64,000 nucleotides of DNA from an uncultured Opitutia bacterium. Its GTDB lineage: Bacteria; Verrucomicrobiota; Verrucomicrobiia; Opitutales; Opitutaceae. Every line of letters starts with the position of its first letter. Positions within the stretch are counted from its first letter, which is position 1. The notes under the pieces are model-generated. The model was not told the DNA's origin. It made no database searches and was given only the letters and a program-made list of their open reading frames with translations. Below, in pieces: positions 31,152-40,904 of the stretch. The stretch spans positions 1 to 64,000 of the forward strand of contig CAITWF010000078.1 of the NCBI GenBank assembly GCA_903896015.1. The letters are read 5' to 3'. A program made the translations under genes and the position numbers.

Positions 31152-32927
31152 TCAGTGCCCCGCCCCTGGCGCGTGCTCTTCGATGTATTCCTGCTTGAGC
31201 CCGAGCTGTTCGGGCGCGTGCAGCACAAGCATCTTCATCCGGATGTCAGCCGGCACCGAGGGCGCGGTCGCTTTGGAGACGACGACCATCAGGATAATTG
31301 AAAGCGGCATCGTCCAGATGGCGGGCTGTTCGGCGAGGATGCGCAGCAGTGGGTGATAGGCCCAGAAGTCGGCAAGGTTCACCTTGCCGATGTCGCCCAG
31401 AATGATCGTGCCAGTGCACGCCAGGGCGGCGAGGCCGCCGCCGAGCATGCCAGTCGCGGCTCCGGTCATCGTCATGCCGCGCCACCACACGCTCATGAAG
31501 AGCAGTGGAAAATAACTCGAAGCCGCGATCGCGAACGCCTGGTTCACCATGAAATTGATCTGGAGCGTCTCGACCTGCGACCCGAGCACGATGGCGATCG
31601 CACCGATCACGATTGCGCCGATCTTGAACATGAAAAGCTTTTCCGCGGGCCGCGCGTTGGGACGCAACATCCGGCCGTAGATGTCGTGCGCGAATGCCCC
31701 GGTCATCGACACGAGCAGCCCGCTGAACGTGCTCATGAACGCGGCGAACGCGCCCGCGCACGTGATGCCGCTCATGATCGAACCGAGCACGCCGCCCACC
31801 GCGCGCGGCAGTTCCAGCACGACCTTGTCGGTGCCCTTGGCCCCGACGCCGGTGTAGAGATCGGGGGCGAGGTTGCGACCGAGCACGCCGAAGATCGGCG
31901 GGAAAACGTAAAACACGCCGATGAGAATCATCACCCACATTGTCGTGCGCTTGGCTGCGCCGCCGTCGGGGTTCGTGTAGAAGCGCACGAGGATGTGCGG
32001 CAGGCCCGCGGTGCCGCATACGAGTGCGATGATGAGCGAATAGGTGTAGAGCAGGGAGTAGGGTTTTTGGTGCTCGGCGAGGAAGGCGGCACGTTGCTCA
32101 GCCGGAAGTTTTGCTGCGGCGGCGCCGACCGCTTTGGTCGTGAGCGGCCCGAACGGCGCGATCCACTTCGTGTCGGGCGGGGCCTTTTCGACGAGCGGCT
32201 TGCGGGCGATTTCAGTTGTGGGCGCGGCGGTTTCGCCGGGTGCGGCGTTGGCACCGAGGTGGCCGTTATAAAACCCGAAGACCGCCATCAGCACAAACAC
32301 CGGCACGCTGATCGCGAACATCTTAATCCAATACTGAAAAGCCTGCACGAGCGTGATGCCCTTCATGCCGCCGAGCGAGACGTTGAGCGTGATCACTGCG
32401 CCGACGAGCGCGACACCACCCCAGTAGGGCATGCCGGGAAAAATATAGGCGAGCGTGACGCCCGCGCCCTTCATCTGTGGCATCGTGTAGACGAAGCCGA
32501 TGAACAGCACGAAGCAGACCGCGATTTTCCGAAACAGCGGTGAGTCGTAGCGACCTTCGGCAAAATCCGGAATCGTGTAGGCCCCGAAGCGGCGCAGCGG
32601 CCCGGCGATGAACAGCAGAAGAAAGAGATAGCCGCAGGCGTAACACACGGGATACCACAACACGTCGTAGCCGCTCGCCATGACCATGCCAGCGATGCCC
32701 ATGAACGACGCCGCCGAGAGATACTCGCCGGAGATCGCGGAGGCGTTCCAGCCGACCGAGACCGATCGCCCGGCGACAAAAAAGTCGCTCGCGGTCTTCG
32801 ATTGTTTCGCCGACCAGAACCCCATCCCGATCGTCACGACGACGGTGATGAAAGCGAAAGTGAAGATCCACGGATCGACGCCGCCGAGAAACGCGAGCGC
32901 GGGCGCGAGGAGGGAGAGGGAGTTCAT
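31152..32927 (-). CDS. actP: ActP-type acetate/cation symporter
   Basis: 591 residues and about 13 helices of the SSS family. Sequence features follow the acetate permease branch: SDFFVAGRSVSVGWNASAISGEYLSAASFMG (about 47-77), MPQMKGAGVTLAYIF and GTAGLPHILVRFYT. A hydrophilic insert of about 75 residues follows the helix ending FGFYNGH, as seen in some ActP relatives. The preceding DUF485 gene ends one base before this start (TAA-C-ATG). The yjcH-actP pairing strengthens the call. Likely substrates are acetate, pyruvate or propionate. Confidence 0.88.
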   Translation of the reverse strand: MNSLSLLAPALAFLGGVDPWIFTFAFITVVVTIGMGFWSAKQSKTASDFFVAGRSVSVGWNASAISGEYLSAASFMGIAGMVMASGYDVLWYPVCYACGYLFLLLFIAGPLRRFGAYTIPDFAEGRYDSPLFRKIAVCFVLFIGFVYTMPQMKGAGVTLAYIFPGMPYWGGVALVGAVITLNVSLGGMKGITLVQAFQYWIKMFAISVPVFVLMAVFGFYNGHLGANAAPGETAAPTTEIARKPLVEKAPPDTKWIAPFGPLTTKAVGAAAAKLPAEQRAAFLAEHQKPYSLLYTYSLIIALVCGTAGLPHILVRFYTNPDGGAAKRTTMWVMILIGVFYVFPPIFGVLGRNLAPDLYTGVGAKGTDKVVLELPRAVGGVLGSIMSGITCAGAFAAFMSTFSGLLVSMTGAFAHDIYGRMLRPNARPAEKLFMFKIGAIVIGAIAIVLGSQVETLQINFMVNQAFAIAASSYFPLLFMSVWWRGMTMTGAATGMLGGGLAALACTGTIILGDIGKVNLADFWAYHPLLRILAEQPAIWTMPLSIILMVVVSKATAPSVPADIRMKMLVLHAPEQLGLKQEYIEEHAPGAGH

Positions 32928-32928
32928 G

Positions 32929-33246
32929 TTACCGCGCCTCCTTCGCCTTGCGCACCGCGGCGACTTCTTCGTTTTCCAACGCGATCGATCGCTGGATGAA
33001 CAGCCACGAAATCACCCACACGAAAGGGAAAAACAGCACGCCGAGAATTAGCCAGCTGAGCGTGAAGCCGCCGACGCGCGTGGCCATCAGCGCGGGCGCG
33101 AAATAATTCAGGAGCGGCATTCCGAGCAGCACCGCGAGGAATGTCGCGGCGCACGTGGTCGAAAGGGCAAGTTGCCGGCGCATGAGCGAGCGGAGAAACG
33201 ACTCGCTGTGCACCGCGTCGTCGGCGGGCGGGTTGGGGTGGGACAT
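32929..33246 (-). CDS. DUF485 membrane protein (YjcH-like)
   Basis: 105 residues from ATG 33246. Two membrane helices (STTCAATFLAVLLGMPLLNYF and LSWLILGVLFFPFVWVISWLF) and the basic/acidic tail are typical of DUF485 proteins. These accompany ActP-type symporters and may be accessory subunits. It is translationally coupled to actP. It is divergent from the sigma-factor gene across 192 bp. Confidence 0.85.
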   Translation of the reverse strand: MSHPNPPADDAVHSESFLRSLMRRQLALSTTCAATFLAVLLGMPLLNYFAPALMATRVGGFTLSWLILGVLFFPFVWVISWLFIQRSIALENEEVAAVRKAKEAR

Positions 33247-33438
33247 GCGAGGTGCAGAATGGAAACGTCGCCCAGCCTGACAAGGATCGTTTGTGGCGCG
33301 GCCTGCGGACACTCCGACGGCGCGCCGCCGATTTGCGCCGAAAACACCATCCCGGCTCACCGCCGTTTTGCGCCATTTTTGGGCGGGTTCGTCCCACGCG
33401 CGTTGGCGGGGAAAGTTTCGCGGGATGGAGTGGCGGTC

Positions 33439-34110
33439 GTGAAATCCAAGTGTTCCGCGCTTTCCGTCAACCGCCCTCCCTCGATTAGCACGGCGCTCGA
33501 AGTTTCTGCGCGCGCCGAGTTGGTTGTCCTTGTGCGCCGTGCCCAGACTGGCGACATGGCCGCACAATCCGAACTCATCCGCCGCTACACCGTGCGCATC
33601 TCGGCCTTTGTGCGGCCCATTATCTCCCAGCCGAGTTCCGTGGAGGACGTGGTGCAGATGGTGTTTATCAAGATGAGTCGCCGCCTCTCGTTGCTGCGCG
33701 ATCCGGTGACGTTTGAGTCGTGGCTCTTCGCGCTCTCACGCAACACTGCGCTCGATTTTATCCGCCGCCGCAACTGCCGCCCGGTCACGATCGCGGACGA
33801 CGGGGAATTTCACGGGGCGCCCGACCCGGCCAACAGCGAGAAGATGTTCAACGAGATCATGGAGGCGCTGGAGCACGCGCTCGTGCGCCTCAGCCCGAAG
33901 GATCGCAACCTCGTCACGCACATTGTGCAGGGCAACAGCTACCGCACCGCCGCCGCGCGCGAGGGCCTGAGCGTCGGTGCGGTGAAAGTCCGGCTCAACC
34001 GCGTGCGGCCATTCCTGCGCGTGAGCGTCGGCGAAGCGATCGGGCTGACGCTGCCCGTGGAGACGACGACGAAGTGGCGCCCGCCCCCGCGCGGTCGCCT
34101 AGCAGCGTAA
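33439..34110 (+). CDS. ECF-type RNA polymerase sigma factor
   Basis: 223 residues from GTG 33439, chosen because GGAG at 33427-33430 gives an 8-nt spacing. Earlier starts would fuse a low-quality reading frame. Region 2 spans about 27-100 (ELVVLVRRAQTGD, VEDVVQMVFIKMSRRL, FESWLFALSRNTALDFIRRR). Region 4 spans about 140-195 (ALVRLSPKDRNLVTHIVQGNSYRTAAAREGL, VGAVKVRLNRV). No anti-sigma gene is adjacent. It is divergent from the actP operon, but no shared site is seen. Confidence 0.85.
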   Translation: MKSKCSALSVNRPPSISTALEVSARAELVVLVRRAQTGDMAAQSELIRRYTVRISAFVRPIISQPSSVEDVVQMVFIKMSRRLSLLRDPVTFESWLFALSRNTALDFIRRRNCRPVTIADDGEFHGAPDPANSEKMFNEIMEALEHALVRLSPKDRNLVTHIVQGNSYRTAAAREGLSVGAVKVRLNRVRPFLRVSVGEAIGLTLPVETTTKWRPPPRGRLAA

Positions 34111-34163
34111 ATAGGGGCCGCCTCGCACATGCCCCGTTGGACGGGCGCGGACGAGCCGCGCCC

Positions 34164-34928
34164 CTACGCGAAGCGCAGTCGCTCCTGCATTTCGCGCAGG
34201 CCGCGGGTGAGAGTGAGCTTCGTGCCGTCGGCCAGAATGACGACATGCTCGTCGTTGAAGGCGGGCTCGACGTGGTGAATGCGATCGACGTTGACGAGGG
34301 CGCTGCGGTTGATGCGAAAAAAATCCTTCGGCGAGAGCTGGCTTTCGAGCGACGTGAGCGTTTCGCGGAGCACGTGGTTTTCCTTGCCGGCGTGTAGCAC
34401 GAGATAGTTGCCCGACGCCTCGATCCAGTCGATTGCCGTGGTCTTTACGAAATGGACCTTGTCGCGATCGCGGACGGCGATGCGGGCGAGGTATTCGGGC
34501 TTGGCGGCGCGCTCCTCGAGCAGCGCGAGGATGCGTTGCGATGCGTCGTCCCCGCTGGATTTCTTTGAGGCGAATTGTGTGCGGGCGCGTGCGACGGCGG
34601 ACTTGAGGCGCGCGGGCTTGAATGGTTTTAGCAGGTAATCGAGCGCGTGAATTTCAAAAGCTTTCACGGCGTGCTCGTCGAAGGCCGTGACGAAAATCAC
34701 AGCGGGCAGCGGCGCGGCGATCTGCGCGAGGGTCTGGAAGCCGTCGAGCTCGGGCATCTGGATGTCGAGGAAGAGCAGGTCGGGGCGCTGCTTCTTCACG
34801 GCGGCGACGGCCTCGCGGCCGTTGGTGCACTCGCCAAGAATTTCGAGATCGGGCTCGATGGCGAGGAGCGTGCGCAGGCGTTCGCGGGCGAGCGGCTCGT
34901 CGTCGACGATGAGGGCGGTGAGATTCAT
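34164..34928 (-). CDS. LytTR-family response regulator
   Basis: 254 residues. The receiver domain (1-120) has D9/D10, phosphoacceptor D55 (LFLDIQMPELDG), VTAFDEHAVKAF and LLKPF. A C-terminal LytTR DNA-binding domain (about 145-250) has VHFVKTTAIDWIEASGNYLVLH and FFRINRSALVNVDRI. Such regulators bind DNA as dimers through beta strands. Its start overlaps the stop of the kinase gene by 4 bp (ATGA), the usual arrangement of a cognate pair. Confidence 0.93.
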   Translation of the reverse strand: MNLTALIVDDEPLARERLRTLLAIEPDLEILGECTNGREAVAAVKKQRPDLLFLDIQMPELDGFQTLAQIAAPLPAVIFVTAFDEHAVKAFEIHALDYLLKPFKPARLKSAVARARTQFASKKSSGDDASQRILALLEERAAKPEYLARIAVRDRDKVHFVKTTAIDWIEASGNYLVLHAGKENHVLRETLTSLESQLSPKDFFRINRSALVNVDRIHHVEPAFNDEHVVILADGTKLTLTRGLREMQERLRFA

Positions 34929-36412
34929 GACGCGGGTGTTGCCGATGGCGGCGTGGTCTTGAACGGTAGCGTGATCTCGACGCGCAGACCACCCTCGGGT
35001 GGCGTGATTAAATCGAGTTTGGCAGCGGCGCCGTGAAGGGCTTGGAGGCGGACCTCAGTGTTGGCGAGGCCGATGCCGCGGCGGGCAGAGAGTTGATCGG
35101 CAAAGAGACCGACACCGTCGTCGGCGACCGCAAGCGTGAGGGTTTGCGCGGTGGCGCGGGCGGTGATCGTGATCGTGCCGCCCGTGCCGCGGGGCTCGAG
35201 GCCGTGGCGGATTGAATTTTCCGCGAGCGGCTGGAGCACGAAGGTTGGGACGAGTGCGGCGGTCACGTCCGGGTCGATGTCGCGGACGATTTTCAGGCGA
35301 TCGCCGAGGCGGGTTTTCTCGATGGCGAGGTAGCGATCGATCAGTTCGAGTTCGCGGCCGAGCGGGACCTCGTGATCGGTCGTGAGGAGCGAGAGGCGGA
35401 GGAGATCGCTGAGATCGCCGATCAGTTCGTCGGCTTGATTGGCATCGCGGTGGACGAGTGTGGAGATGGCGTTGAGGGTGTTGAAGAGGAAGTGCGGCTG
35501 GAGCTGGAGGCGGAGCGCGTCGAGCTTGGCGCGGGTGAGTCTGGCGGAGAGTTCGACGGCCTGAAGATCGCGCTCCTTGGCGCGGCGGTAGAAGCCGAGC
35601 GCGTGCGCGGCGCTGAGCACGATGAGATAAATCGCGAGGCCGAAGTTGCCACGGAGCGCGAACGGGCCGAACGCGCCGAAGAAATCGCGGCGCAGATTGT
35701 TGAGGAAGGCGGGCTCCGGGTTGTTGGGACCGCCGGGAAACCCTTTGCCGCGGCCACCGGGACCGCCGCGGCCGAATTTACCGTCGGGTCCATCGGGACC
35801 GAAACGATCGCCGGGGCCTTTGCCGTCAAACAGCGGGCGCGAGCGGCTGAAAAATGCGTCGCGGGTCGGGCGATCGGAGCTGCCCGGCTGGGCGTCGGGC
35901 GTACCGGGCGGTTCGCCGAAGCGGCGGAAACTCGGGCCGTCGTCGGTCCCGTCGTGACCGAAAGCGCGAAAATTTTGCGGGCCGCTGCGGCCGTCGGGCC
36001 GTGTGAAGGGAAACGCGTTGGCCGAGATCCAGAGACAGAGTGTCATGCACGCCAGGCCAGCGACCGCATGAATGGGCACGCTGCGGAGCAGATGGCCGCG
36101 CTCGAGAGGAAATTTGCGCGCGAGTATAAATATGGGGGGCGTGAGCACGGCCCACGGGAGCCAGTTGACGGCGGCGATGCCGAGCGCGCCGGACCATTCG
36201 AAGGGCCCTGCGAGCACCAGCAGTGCGGCAAAGGCAAACGTGAGCGCGGCCCACAGCGCAGCTTGGAGCGCGAAGAGCGCGAGCGGGCGCAGGATGCGGC
36301 TGGGGGCGGAGAAGCGCACGGGGCGAGGGTGTGAAGTCGAAGCGGAGGGGCTCAAGGTCGAAAGCGGGTGGCGCGCGCCGCCGAAAGCGTAGAGGCGGCG
36401 TCCGCGAACCAC
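34925..36412 (-). CDS. LytS-type sensor histidine kinase with Gly/Asp/Pro-rich loop
   Basis: 495 residues from GTG 36412; GTG 36319 (VRFSAPSRILRPL) is equally plausible. Four membrane helices are visible. Between helices 3 and 4 lies a loop of about 100 residues rich in Gly, Pro, Asp, Arg and Phe (RFGPDGPDGKFGRGG-type runs), probably exposed outside the membrane. The kinase part is the His_kinase type: LRLQLQPHFLFNTLNAISTLV with the phosphorylated His, and an ATPase domain with PLAENSIRHGL and ADDGVGL. Its partner regulator is the next gene. The secreted DGT-repeat protein lies 63 bp upstream on the same strand. Confidence 0.88.
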   Translation of the reverse strand: MVRGRRLYAFGGARHPLSTLSPSASTSHPRPVRFSAPSRILRPLALFALQAALWAALTFAFAALLVLAGPFEWSGALGIAAVNWLPWAVLTPPIFILARKFPLERGHLLRSVPIHAVAGLACMTLCLWISANAFPFTRPDGRSGPQNFRAFGHDGTDDGPSFRRFGEPPGTPDAQPGSSDRPTRDAFFSRSRPLFDGKGPGDRFGPDGPDGKFGRGGPGGRGKGFPGGPNNPEPAFLNNLRRDFFGAFGPFALRGNFGLAIYLIVLSAAHALGFYRRAKERDLQAVELSARLTRAKLDALRLQLQPHFLFNTLNAISTLVHRDANQADELIGDLSDLLRLSLLTTDHEVPLGRELELIDRYLAIEKTRLGDRLKIVRDIDPDVTAALVPTFVLQPLAENSIRHGLEPRGTGGTITITARATAQTLTLAVADDGVGLFADQLSARRGIGLANTEVRLQALHGAAAKLDLITPPEGGLRVEITLPFKTTPPSATPAS

Positions 36413-36475
36413 ATCACGGGCGCCGCCGTTGCGACTATGCGCTGACTCTTCCTACCACAAATTTCTGGCGTGAAC

Positions 36476-36913
36476 TCACCCGCCGGTGGGCGGAGGGCCG
36501 CGATGACCTCCGGGACCGCCGGCGGGCGGACCCGGCGTAAGATCGACGACGTGGCCGTCGGGCAGGGTGTAGGTGCCATCGGCGTTGGGCTCCACGGTCG
36601 TGCCGTCCGGGAGTGTGATAGTGTCGTCGGAGTTTAGCGTGAACGGCGGGCCGGGCGGATGAACGTTTGTCGGGTCAATGACGGTGCCGTCGGGCAGGGT
36701 GATTGTGCCGTCGGCGTTGACGGTGGGGGCGGGGAGCACGGTGCCGTCGGGCAGCGTGACCGTGCCGTCGGCATTGGCGGTGCCGGGCGGCGGGCCGCCA
36801 TGCGGGCGACCGGCGGGCGGCGTGGTCGTGGTGTTGCCCGTGGTCTGGGCAAAGGCGGCAACGCTCGCGATCAGCGCTAGGCCGGCAGTGAAGAGGCGGA
36901 GGGAGTTTTTCAT
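36476..36913 (-). CDS. Secreted DGT-repeat protein
   Basis: 145 residues with a signal peptide (about 1-22, ending AAFA|QTT). The mature protein has four near-identical units of the form NADGT(V/I/Y)TLPDGT(V)xxxP at residues 47-61, 66-81, 94-109 and 110-125, flanked by Pro/Gly-rich segments. It contains no cysteine. Asp-Gly-rich repeats suggest turns and possibly cation binding, but no known domain is recognised. It lies directly upstream of the LytS-type kinase, which itself has a Gly/Asp/Pro-rich outer loop. Confidence 0.75.
   Translation of the reverse strand: MKNSLRLFTAGLALIASVAAFAQTTGNTTTTPPAGRPHGGPPPGTANADGTVTLPDGTVLPAPTVNADGTITLPDGTVIDPTNVHPPGPPFTLNSDDTITLPDGTTVEPNADGTYTLPDGHVVDLTPGPPAGGPGGHRGPPPTGG
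36539..36775 (-). repeat. Four tandem DGT repeats
   Basis: Four units of about 15-16 codons encode N(A/S)D(G/D)TxTLPDG(T/H)... The second and third units are spaced by a Pro-rich insert. At the DNA level the plus strand shows repeated GTGCCGTCGGGCAG and GTGCCGTCGGCGTTG blocks. Confidence 0.85.
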
Positions 36914-37115
36914 TTTTGATTGCGGATTTTGGATTGCCGGAGGGAGCGCGACTGGCAGAAAGCGCGTCCGGGATGGCAGTGGTGATAGCGCGCGTGGTCG
37001 CGAGGCCGACGCTTCTGGGACGAAGCGGAGGAAAAACGTCGCGAACGCTCGGCGCGCGGGGGCGATGCCGCGTTCGCCGATTGCTTCGTAGGGCCGTTCG
37101 CCCCAGAGTGCCGGG

Positions 37116-38984
37116 ATGCGGTTGCTGAACGAATGGATGGCGCGGCTCGACGAGGCTTACCGCGGGCAGCCGTATTTCGTCGGCCAGAAGGCGCGGCTGC
37201 TGGTGGCGTTTAGCGTGCTGATGCTGCTGTTCGTGCCGATTAACCTCGCGAAACTGCTCTTGGTCCAGCCGCCGCATTTGCCGGAACGCATGCTCTTCTC
37301 GCTGTTTATCGCAGGCACGATGATGTTTGCGCTGCGCAAAAATTTTCGCGGCCGCTGCGAGGCGGCCGGCAACGGCGCGGCGCTCGCGCTGGCCGGCGTG
37401 ATGCACGGCAGTGTGCTGCTGCTGCCCGTCTACGAGGAGCCTCTCAGTGCGGCGATCCAGCTTGTGGTGATCGATTTTGTGCTGCTGCTGTTCGCGCTCG
37501 TGTTTGCGTCGTGGCGCGTCGCGGTCGCTGTGCTCGTGATGATGATGGCGGGTAACACGGCGCTATATTTCAAGGCGCTGCACCGCACCGATGCGCCGGG
37601 CTCGATCGCGTTTGCGGCCGATACGCTGCTGCGCGACGGCTCGATCGCGGTGAGCCTCGTATTTGCGCTCGGGCTGACGCTGGCGCGGCTGATCGAGGCG
37701 GCGCACCGGCGCAGCGAGGAGGCGTTGCGGCAGACGAGGCTCGTGAACGAGAATCTCGAGCGCCTCGTCTCCGAGCGCACCTGCGAGCTGGAGGCCGCGA
37801 CGCGCCAAGCGAACGCCGCCTCGCGCGCGAAGAGCGAATTTCTCGCCAACATGAGCCACGAAATCCGCACGCCGCTCAACGGCATCATTGGCTCGGCCGA
37901 TCTGTTGCAGCACCGCGCGGATGTGCCGGAGGCCGCGCGCGAGCACGTGCGGCTGATCGCGGAGTCGGGCGATCTGCTGGTGCGGCTGCTTGGCGACATC
38001 CTGGATTTTTCCAAAATCGAGGCGGGCCAGCTCGCGCTTGAGCAGCAGCCGTTCGAGCTGGCGGCAGTCGTGGCCGACACCGCCGCGATCGTCGCGGCGA
38101 AGGCGACGGCGAGCGGCGTGCAATTCGAGAGCCGCGTCGCAGCGGAGCTGCCGCGGCAGGTCGAAGGCGACCGTTACCGGCTTCGGCAGGTGCTGCTCAA
38201 CCTCATCTCGAACGCGATCAAGTTTACGCCCGCCGGTGGCCGCGTGTGGTTGACCGTGGAGGCCTCGGCGCCGGGAGCGAGCCCCGCGCCGGTGCGCTTT
38301 GCCGTGCGCGACACCGGCATCGGCATCGATCCGGCGGTTCGAGCACAGATCTTCGAGCGCTTCACGCAGGCCGACTCCTCGACGACGCGGCGCTACGGCG
38401 GCTCCGGCCTCGGCCTCGCGATCAGCGCGCAACTCGTGCGGCTGATGGGCGGCAAGCTCGAGGTCGAGAGTGCGCCCGGCCAGGGCTCGGTGTTTTTTTT
38501 CTCGTTGCCGCTGCGCTCTGCCGCGGTCGCGAAGGAGCCGAAAAGCGGGCCCGCGCGCGGTGCGACTCAACTCGGGTGGCGCGTGCTCGTTGCCGAGGAC
38601 AACGAGGTCAACCGCAAGATCCTCGCGGTCCAGCTGCGTCAGCTCGGCTGCCCGGCCACGATGGTGGAAGATGGCGCGCAGGCGCTGGCGTCGTTGCAGC
38701 AGGCGCCGTTGCCCGACGTGATTCTGATGGACTGCCACATGCCGGTGCTCGATGGCTGGGAAACCGCGCGCCGCCTGCGCGCGTGGTCGGCGGACGCCGA
38801 TCCGGTGCGGCGTCAGGCCGCCGCCCTCCCGATCATCGCGCTCACGGCCGCGGCGTTGCCGGAGGAGCGGGCGCGTTGTCTCGCGGCGGGGATGAACGCA
38901 TTTCTCGCGAAGCCGCTCAAGGTGGCCGAGCTGGAGCACGCCTTGCGCGCGGCGATCCCGGTGGCGGATCACCTGAAGAACTAG
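37116..38984 (+). CDS. Hybrid sensor histidine kinase/response regulator
   Basis: 622 residues. About six membrane helices occupy residues 28-195 with little exposed sequence, so it probably senses a membrane state or small molecule. A short coiled coil (196-238) leads to the HisKA domain, H248 in [11 protein letters not shown]. The ATPase domain has [17 protein letters not shown] and [12 protein letters not shown]-terminal receiver carries D539 ([10 protein letters not shown]) and AKPL. Phosphate would pass from H248 to D539 and on to a separate HPt protein such as that at 48425. It stands alone between genes of opposite strand. Confidence 0.93.
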   Translation: MRLLNEWMARLDEAYRGQPYFVGQKARLLVAFSVLMLLFVPINLAKLLLVQPPHLPERMLFSLFIAGTMMFALRKNFRGRCEAAGNGAALALAGVMHGSVLLLPVYEEPLSAAIQLVVIDFVLLLFALVFASWRVAVAVLVMMMAGNTALYFKALHRTDAPGSIAFAADTLLRDGSIAVSLVFALGLTLARLIEAAHRRSEEALRQTRLVNENLERLVSERTCELEAATRQANAASRAKSEFLANMSHEIRTPLNGIIGSADLLQHRADVPEAAREHVRLIAESGDLLVRLLGDILDFSKIEAGQLALEQQPFELAAVVADTAAIVAAKATASGVQFESRVAAELPRQVEGDRYRLRQVLLNLISNAIKFTPAGGRVWLTVEASAPGASPAPVRFAVRDTGIGIDPAVRAQIFERFTQADSSTTRRYGGSGLGLAISAQLVRLMGGKLEVESAPGQGSVFFFSLPLRSAAVAKEPKSGPARGATQLGWRVLVAEDNEVNRKILAVQLRQLGCPATMVEDGAQALASLQQAPLPDVILMDCHMPVLDGWETARRLRAWSADADPVRRQAAALPIIALTAAALPEERARCLAAGMNAFLAKPLKVAELEHALRAAIPVADHLKN

Positions 38985-39445
38985 GCGCGCGCGGCGGAAA
39001 AGAGCTCCGCGATCTTCTGCGTGCGATAGTCGAAGATCGATTCGACTTCGCGCGCGACCCACAGGCGCTCCGCGAGCCAGCCCGCCGGACCCCAGCCGAC
39101 CGCGTAGGTCACGCGATCGGTCATGGTCACTCCGCCCGGCGCCGGCGCGAAATGGTGTTCGTGGTGCCAGAGCCGGTAGGGCCCGAGGCGCTGTTCATCG
39201 ACAAAATATTCGCCTTCGCGCACGTGGGTGATCTCGGTGAGCCAGCGCGTCCACAGGCCCGGCAACAGCCCGATGCGATACTCGATCACCTGACCGGCGA
39301 ACATCCGTGGCGGAATCTCGCTGATGATTTGGAAACGCAGCCGGGACGGTGTGAGCGCGTCGAGGTTGCGCGGCGTGGAGAAAAATTCCCAGACGAGCGC
39401 GGGCGCGGCCGGGATAAATTGCTGGCGGTAGAGCTGGCGGACCAT
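38981..39445 (-). CDS. SRPBCC-family ligand-binding protein
   Basis: 154 residues from ATG 39445. The sequence follows the cell-division-inhibitor-like SRPBCC group (COG4276): an initial strand [11 protein letters not shown], helix [19 protein letters not shown], and a late segment [30 protein letters not shown]. The fold forms a hydrophobic pocket. Ligand and role are unknown. It overlaps the last 4 bases of the hybrid kinase on the opposite strand. Confidence 0.75.
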   Translation of the reverse strand: MVRQLYRQQFIPAAPALVWEFFSTPRNLDALTPSRLRFQIISEIPPRMFAGQVIEYRIGLLPGLWTRWLTEITHVREGEYFVDEQRLGPYRLWHHEHHFAPAPGGVTMTDRVTYAVGWGPAGWLAERLWVAREVESIFDYRTQKIAELFSAARA

Positions 39446-39559
39446 GGCGGAGACGAGAATCAATCCGAGCCCCGGCGCAAGGGGTGGGGAGGGGTTTGGC
39501 GTATCTTTACTTAGCAAAAATCTTTTGCCGATGGGGCGGGGCCGCCGAAGTTGGGGGAG

Positions 39560-40492
39560 ATGGAATTGTCCGAGACGACTCTGGGCCACTTGCGCGACGA
39601 GGCTTACGCCTACCTCGCGGAGGAGGCGTTGCGCGGAAAGCTCGCCGACCTTGAGCAGGAGCGCGCCAAGGTCGCGAGCACGCGGCCGCCGTTTGGCCTG
39701 CTCGCGGGGCGGGAGCGGCGCGAGGCGTTTGCGCGTTCGATGAGCGTGGTCGACGAAAGCGAAGCCGGTTTGCGCGATCGGCTCACGCAGCTCGGCGGGA
39801 TCGCGGCGTGGCTGCGGCCTGCCATTCGGGCCGATGTCTCGACCTACCTCGCCAGCGTCAGTCCGGACTATTGCCAGCAGTTGCAGATCCTTGCGCGCAT
39901 CGACGATTGGGATCGCGCCAGCCTGCATGTGCCCGAGCTGCTGCTGGCTTTTGCACGCGATCTGCGGGCGGTGCGGCGCGCTCTGGCGCCCGACAAGAAG
40001 GCGCACTCGCTCGTCGCCTATGAAATCGGCGCGCTGCGCGAAAGCGCCGAGCGGCTCGCCGCGCTGCAAGCCGAGCTGAGCCTGATTGAGCGGGCCGCAC
40101 GCGTGCTGGCGACAGAGGATGTCGCCGCGCAGCTCGCGTTTCCCGAATTGCCCAATCTCCAGCGCGCCGCGTGGGTGACGCGGCTCGCCGTCATCCCGCC
40201 GGAGCAGGCGCAGGCGGATGTGGCCGGGGCCGAGGAAGAAATCCGAGCGTTTCTCGCGCGTCCGGACGAGAGCCGGCGCGCCGCGCTGCAATCCATGCGG
40301 GACGCGTGCGCGGCGCACGCCGAGCGTGTGCTCGATGGCTATTGGGAGCAGTTGCGCGCGCACGCCCGCGCCCACTACGTCGAGGCGCGCGACGTCGACG
40401 ATATCATCGCGATGTTGCGCGATCGCTACGTCGATGCCGATTTGCGGCGCCAGCAGGTTTCCCAAAACATCGATCCGCTGGCGTCGTGGTAG
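39560..40492 (+). CDS. Helical protein of unknown function
   Basis: 310 residues from ATG 39560; a TTG at 39551 is an alternative, and the GGGGGAG run between them sits too close to the ATG to serve it. The protein is almost entirely helical and charged, with long Ala/Arg/Glu stretches and no membrane segment or signal peptide. The N-terminal part (about 1-75) looks like coiled coil. The mid-region has Trp-containing turns (ARIDDWDRASLHVPE). I do not recognise a domain. Confidence 0.65.
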   Translation: MELSETTLGHLRDEAYAYLAEEALRGKLADLEQERAKVASTRPPFGLLAGRERREAFARSMSVVDESEAGLRDRLTQLGGIAAWLRPAIRADVSTYLASVSPDYCQQLQILARIDDWDRASLHVPELLLAFARDLRAVRRALAPDKKAHSLVAYEIGALRESAERLAALQAELSLIERAARVLATEDVAAQLAFPELPNLQRAAWVTRLAVIPPEQAQADVAGAEEEIRAFLARPDESRRAALQSMRDACAAHAERVLDGYWEQLRAHARAHYVEARDVDDIIAMLRDRYVDADLRRQQVSQNIDPLASW

Positions 40493-40514
40493 CGTCAGTC
40501 ACGGGCTTCGCCCC

Positions 40515-40775
40515 TCAGCGGGAGTGAACGCGCACCCGATCGAGTTCGAGCGACGTGGCGCGCAGCTCAGTCGCGAGGCTCGCGATCATGTCGTTATCCC
40601 AGTTTTCGCGCTCGGCGCGGAGGAGGCGCTCGCGCAACCAGGCCTCATGCAATCGGAGGCGCTCGACATCGGCCGCACTGTGCGCGCCGCCAGAGTTGCG
40701 CGTCTGAATCGACGCGGCCACGTAGACGAAAACGCACACGGCAAGAACGAGCAAAACGGCGAGAGCTTCGGGCAT
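40515..40775 (-). CDS. Small single-pass coiled-coil membrane protein
   Basis: 86 residues. An N-terminal helix (ALAVLLVLAVCVFVYVAA, about 4-22) is followed by a charged amphipathic coiled coil (about 35-86, LRLHEAWLRERLLRAERENWD). It resembles small membrane-anchored accessory proteins but has no recognised family. It converges with the helical protein gene, 22 bp away. Confidence 0.65.
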   Translation of the reverse strand: MPEALAVLLVLAVCVFVYVAASIQTRNSGGAHSAADVERLRLHEAWLRERLLRAERENWDNDMIASLATELRATSLELDRVRVHSR

Positions 40776-40904
40776 GGGACGAACTGGGAACGCCGGCAGC
40801 GTGGCGAAGTTGGGCTGCCTGGCGAGCGTGCCGAGAACTTTTCGGAGGGTTATTCCAAAAAATCGGTGGGCACAGTGAGGTGGCTTATCGGCGGCGGACG
40901 GCCG

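Noticed and set aside
33172-33438. N-terminal extension of the sigma factor from an upstream ATG
   Set aside because: The added residues are low-quality and overlap the divergent DUF485 gene; GTG 33439 has a good ribosome site and leaves region 2 complete.
35372-36334. A 320-codon plus-strand frame opposite the LytS-type kinase
   Set aside because: Glu/Arg/Ala-rich shadow of the kinase; no start signal, no motif.
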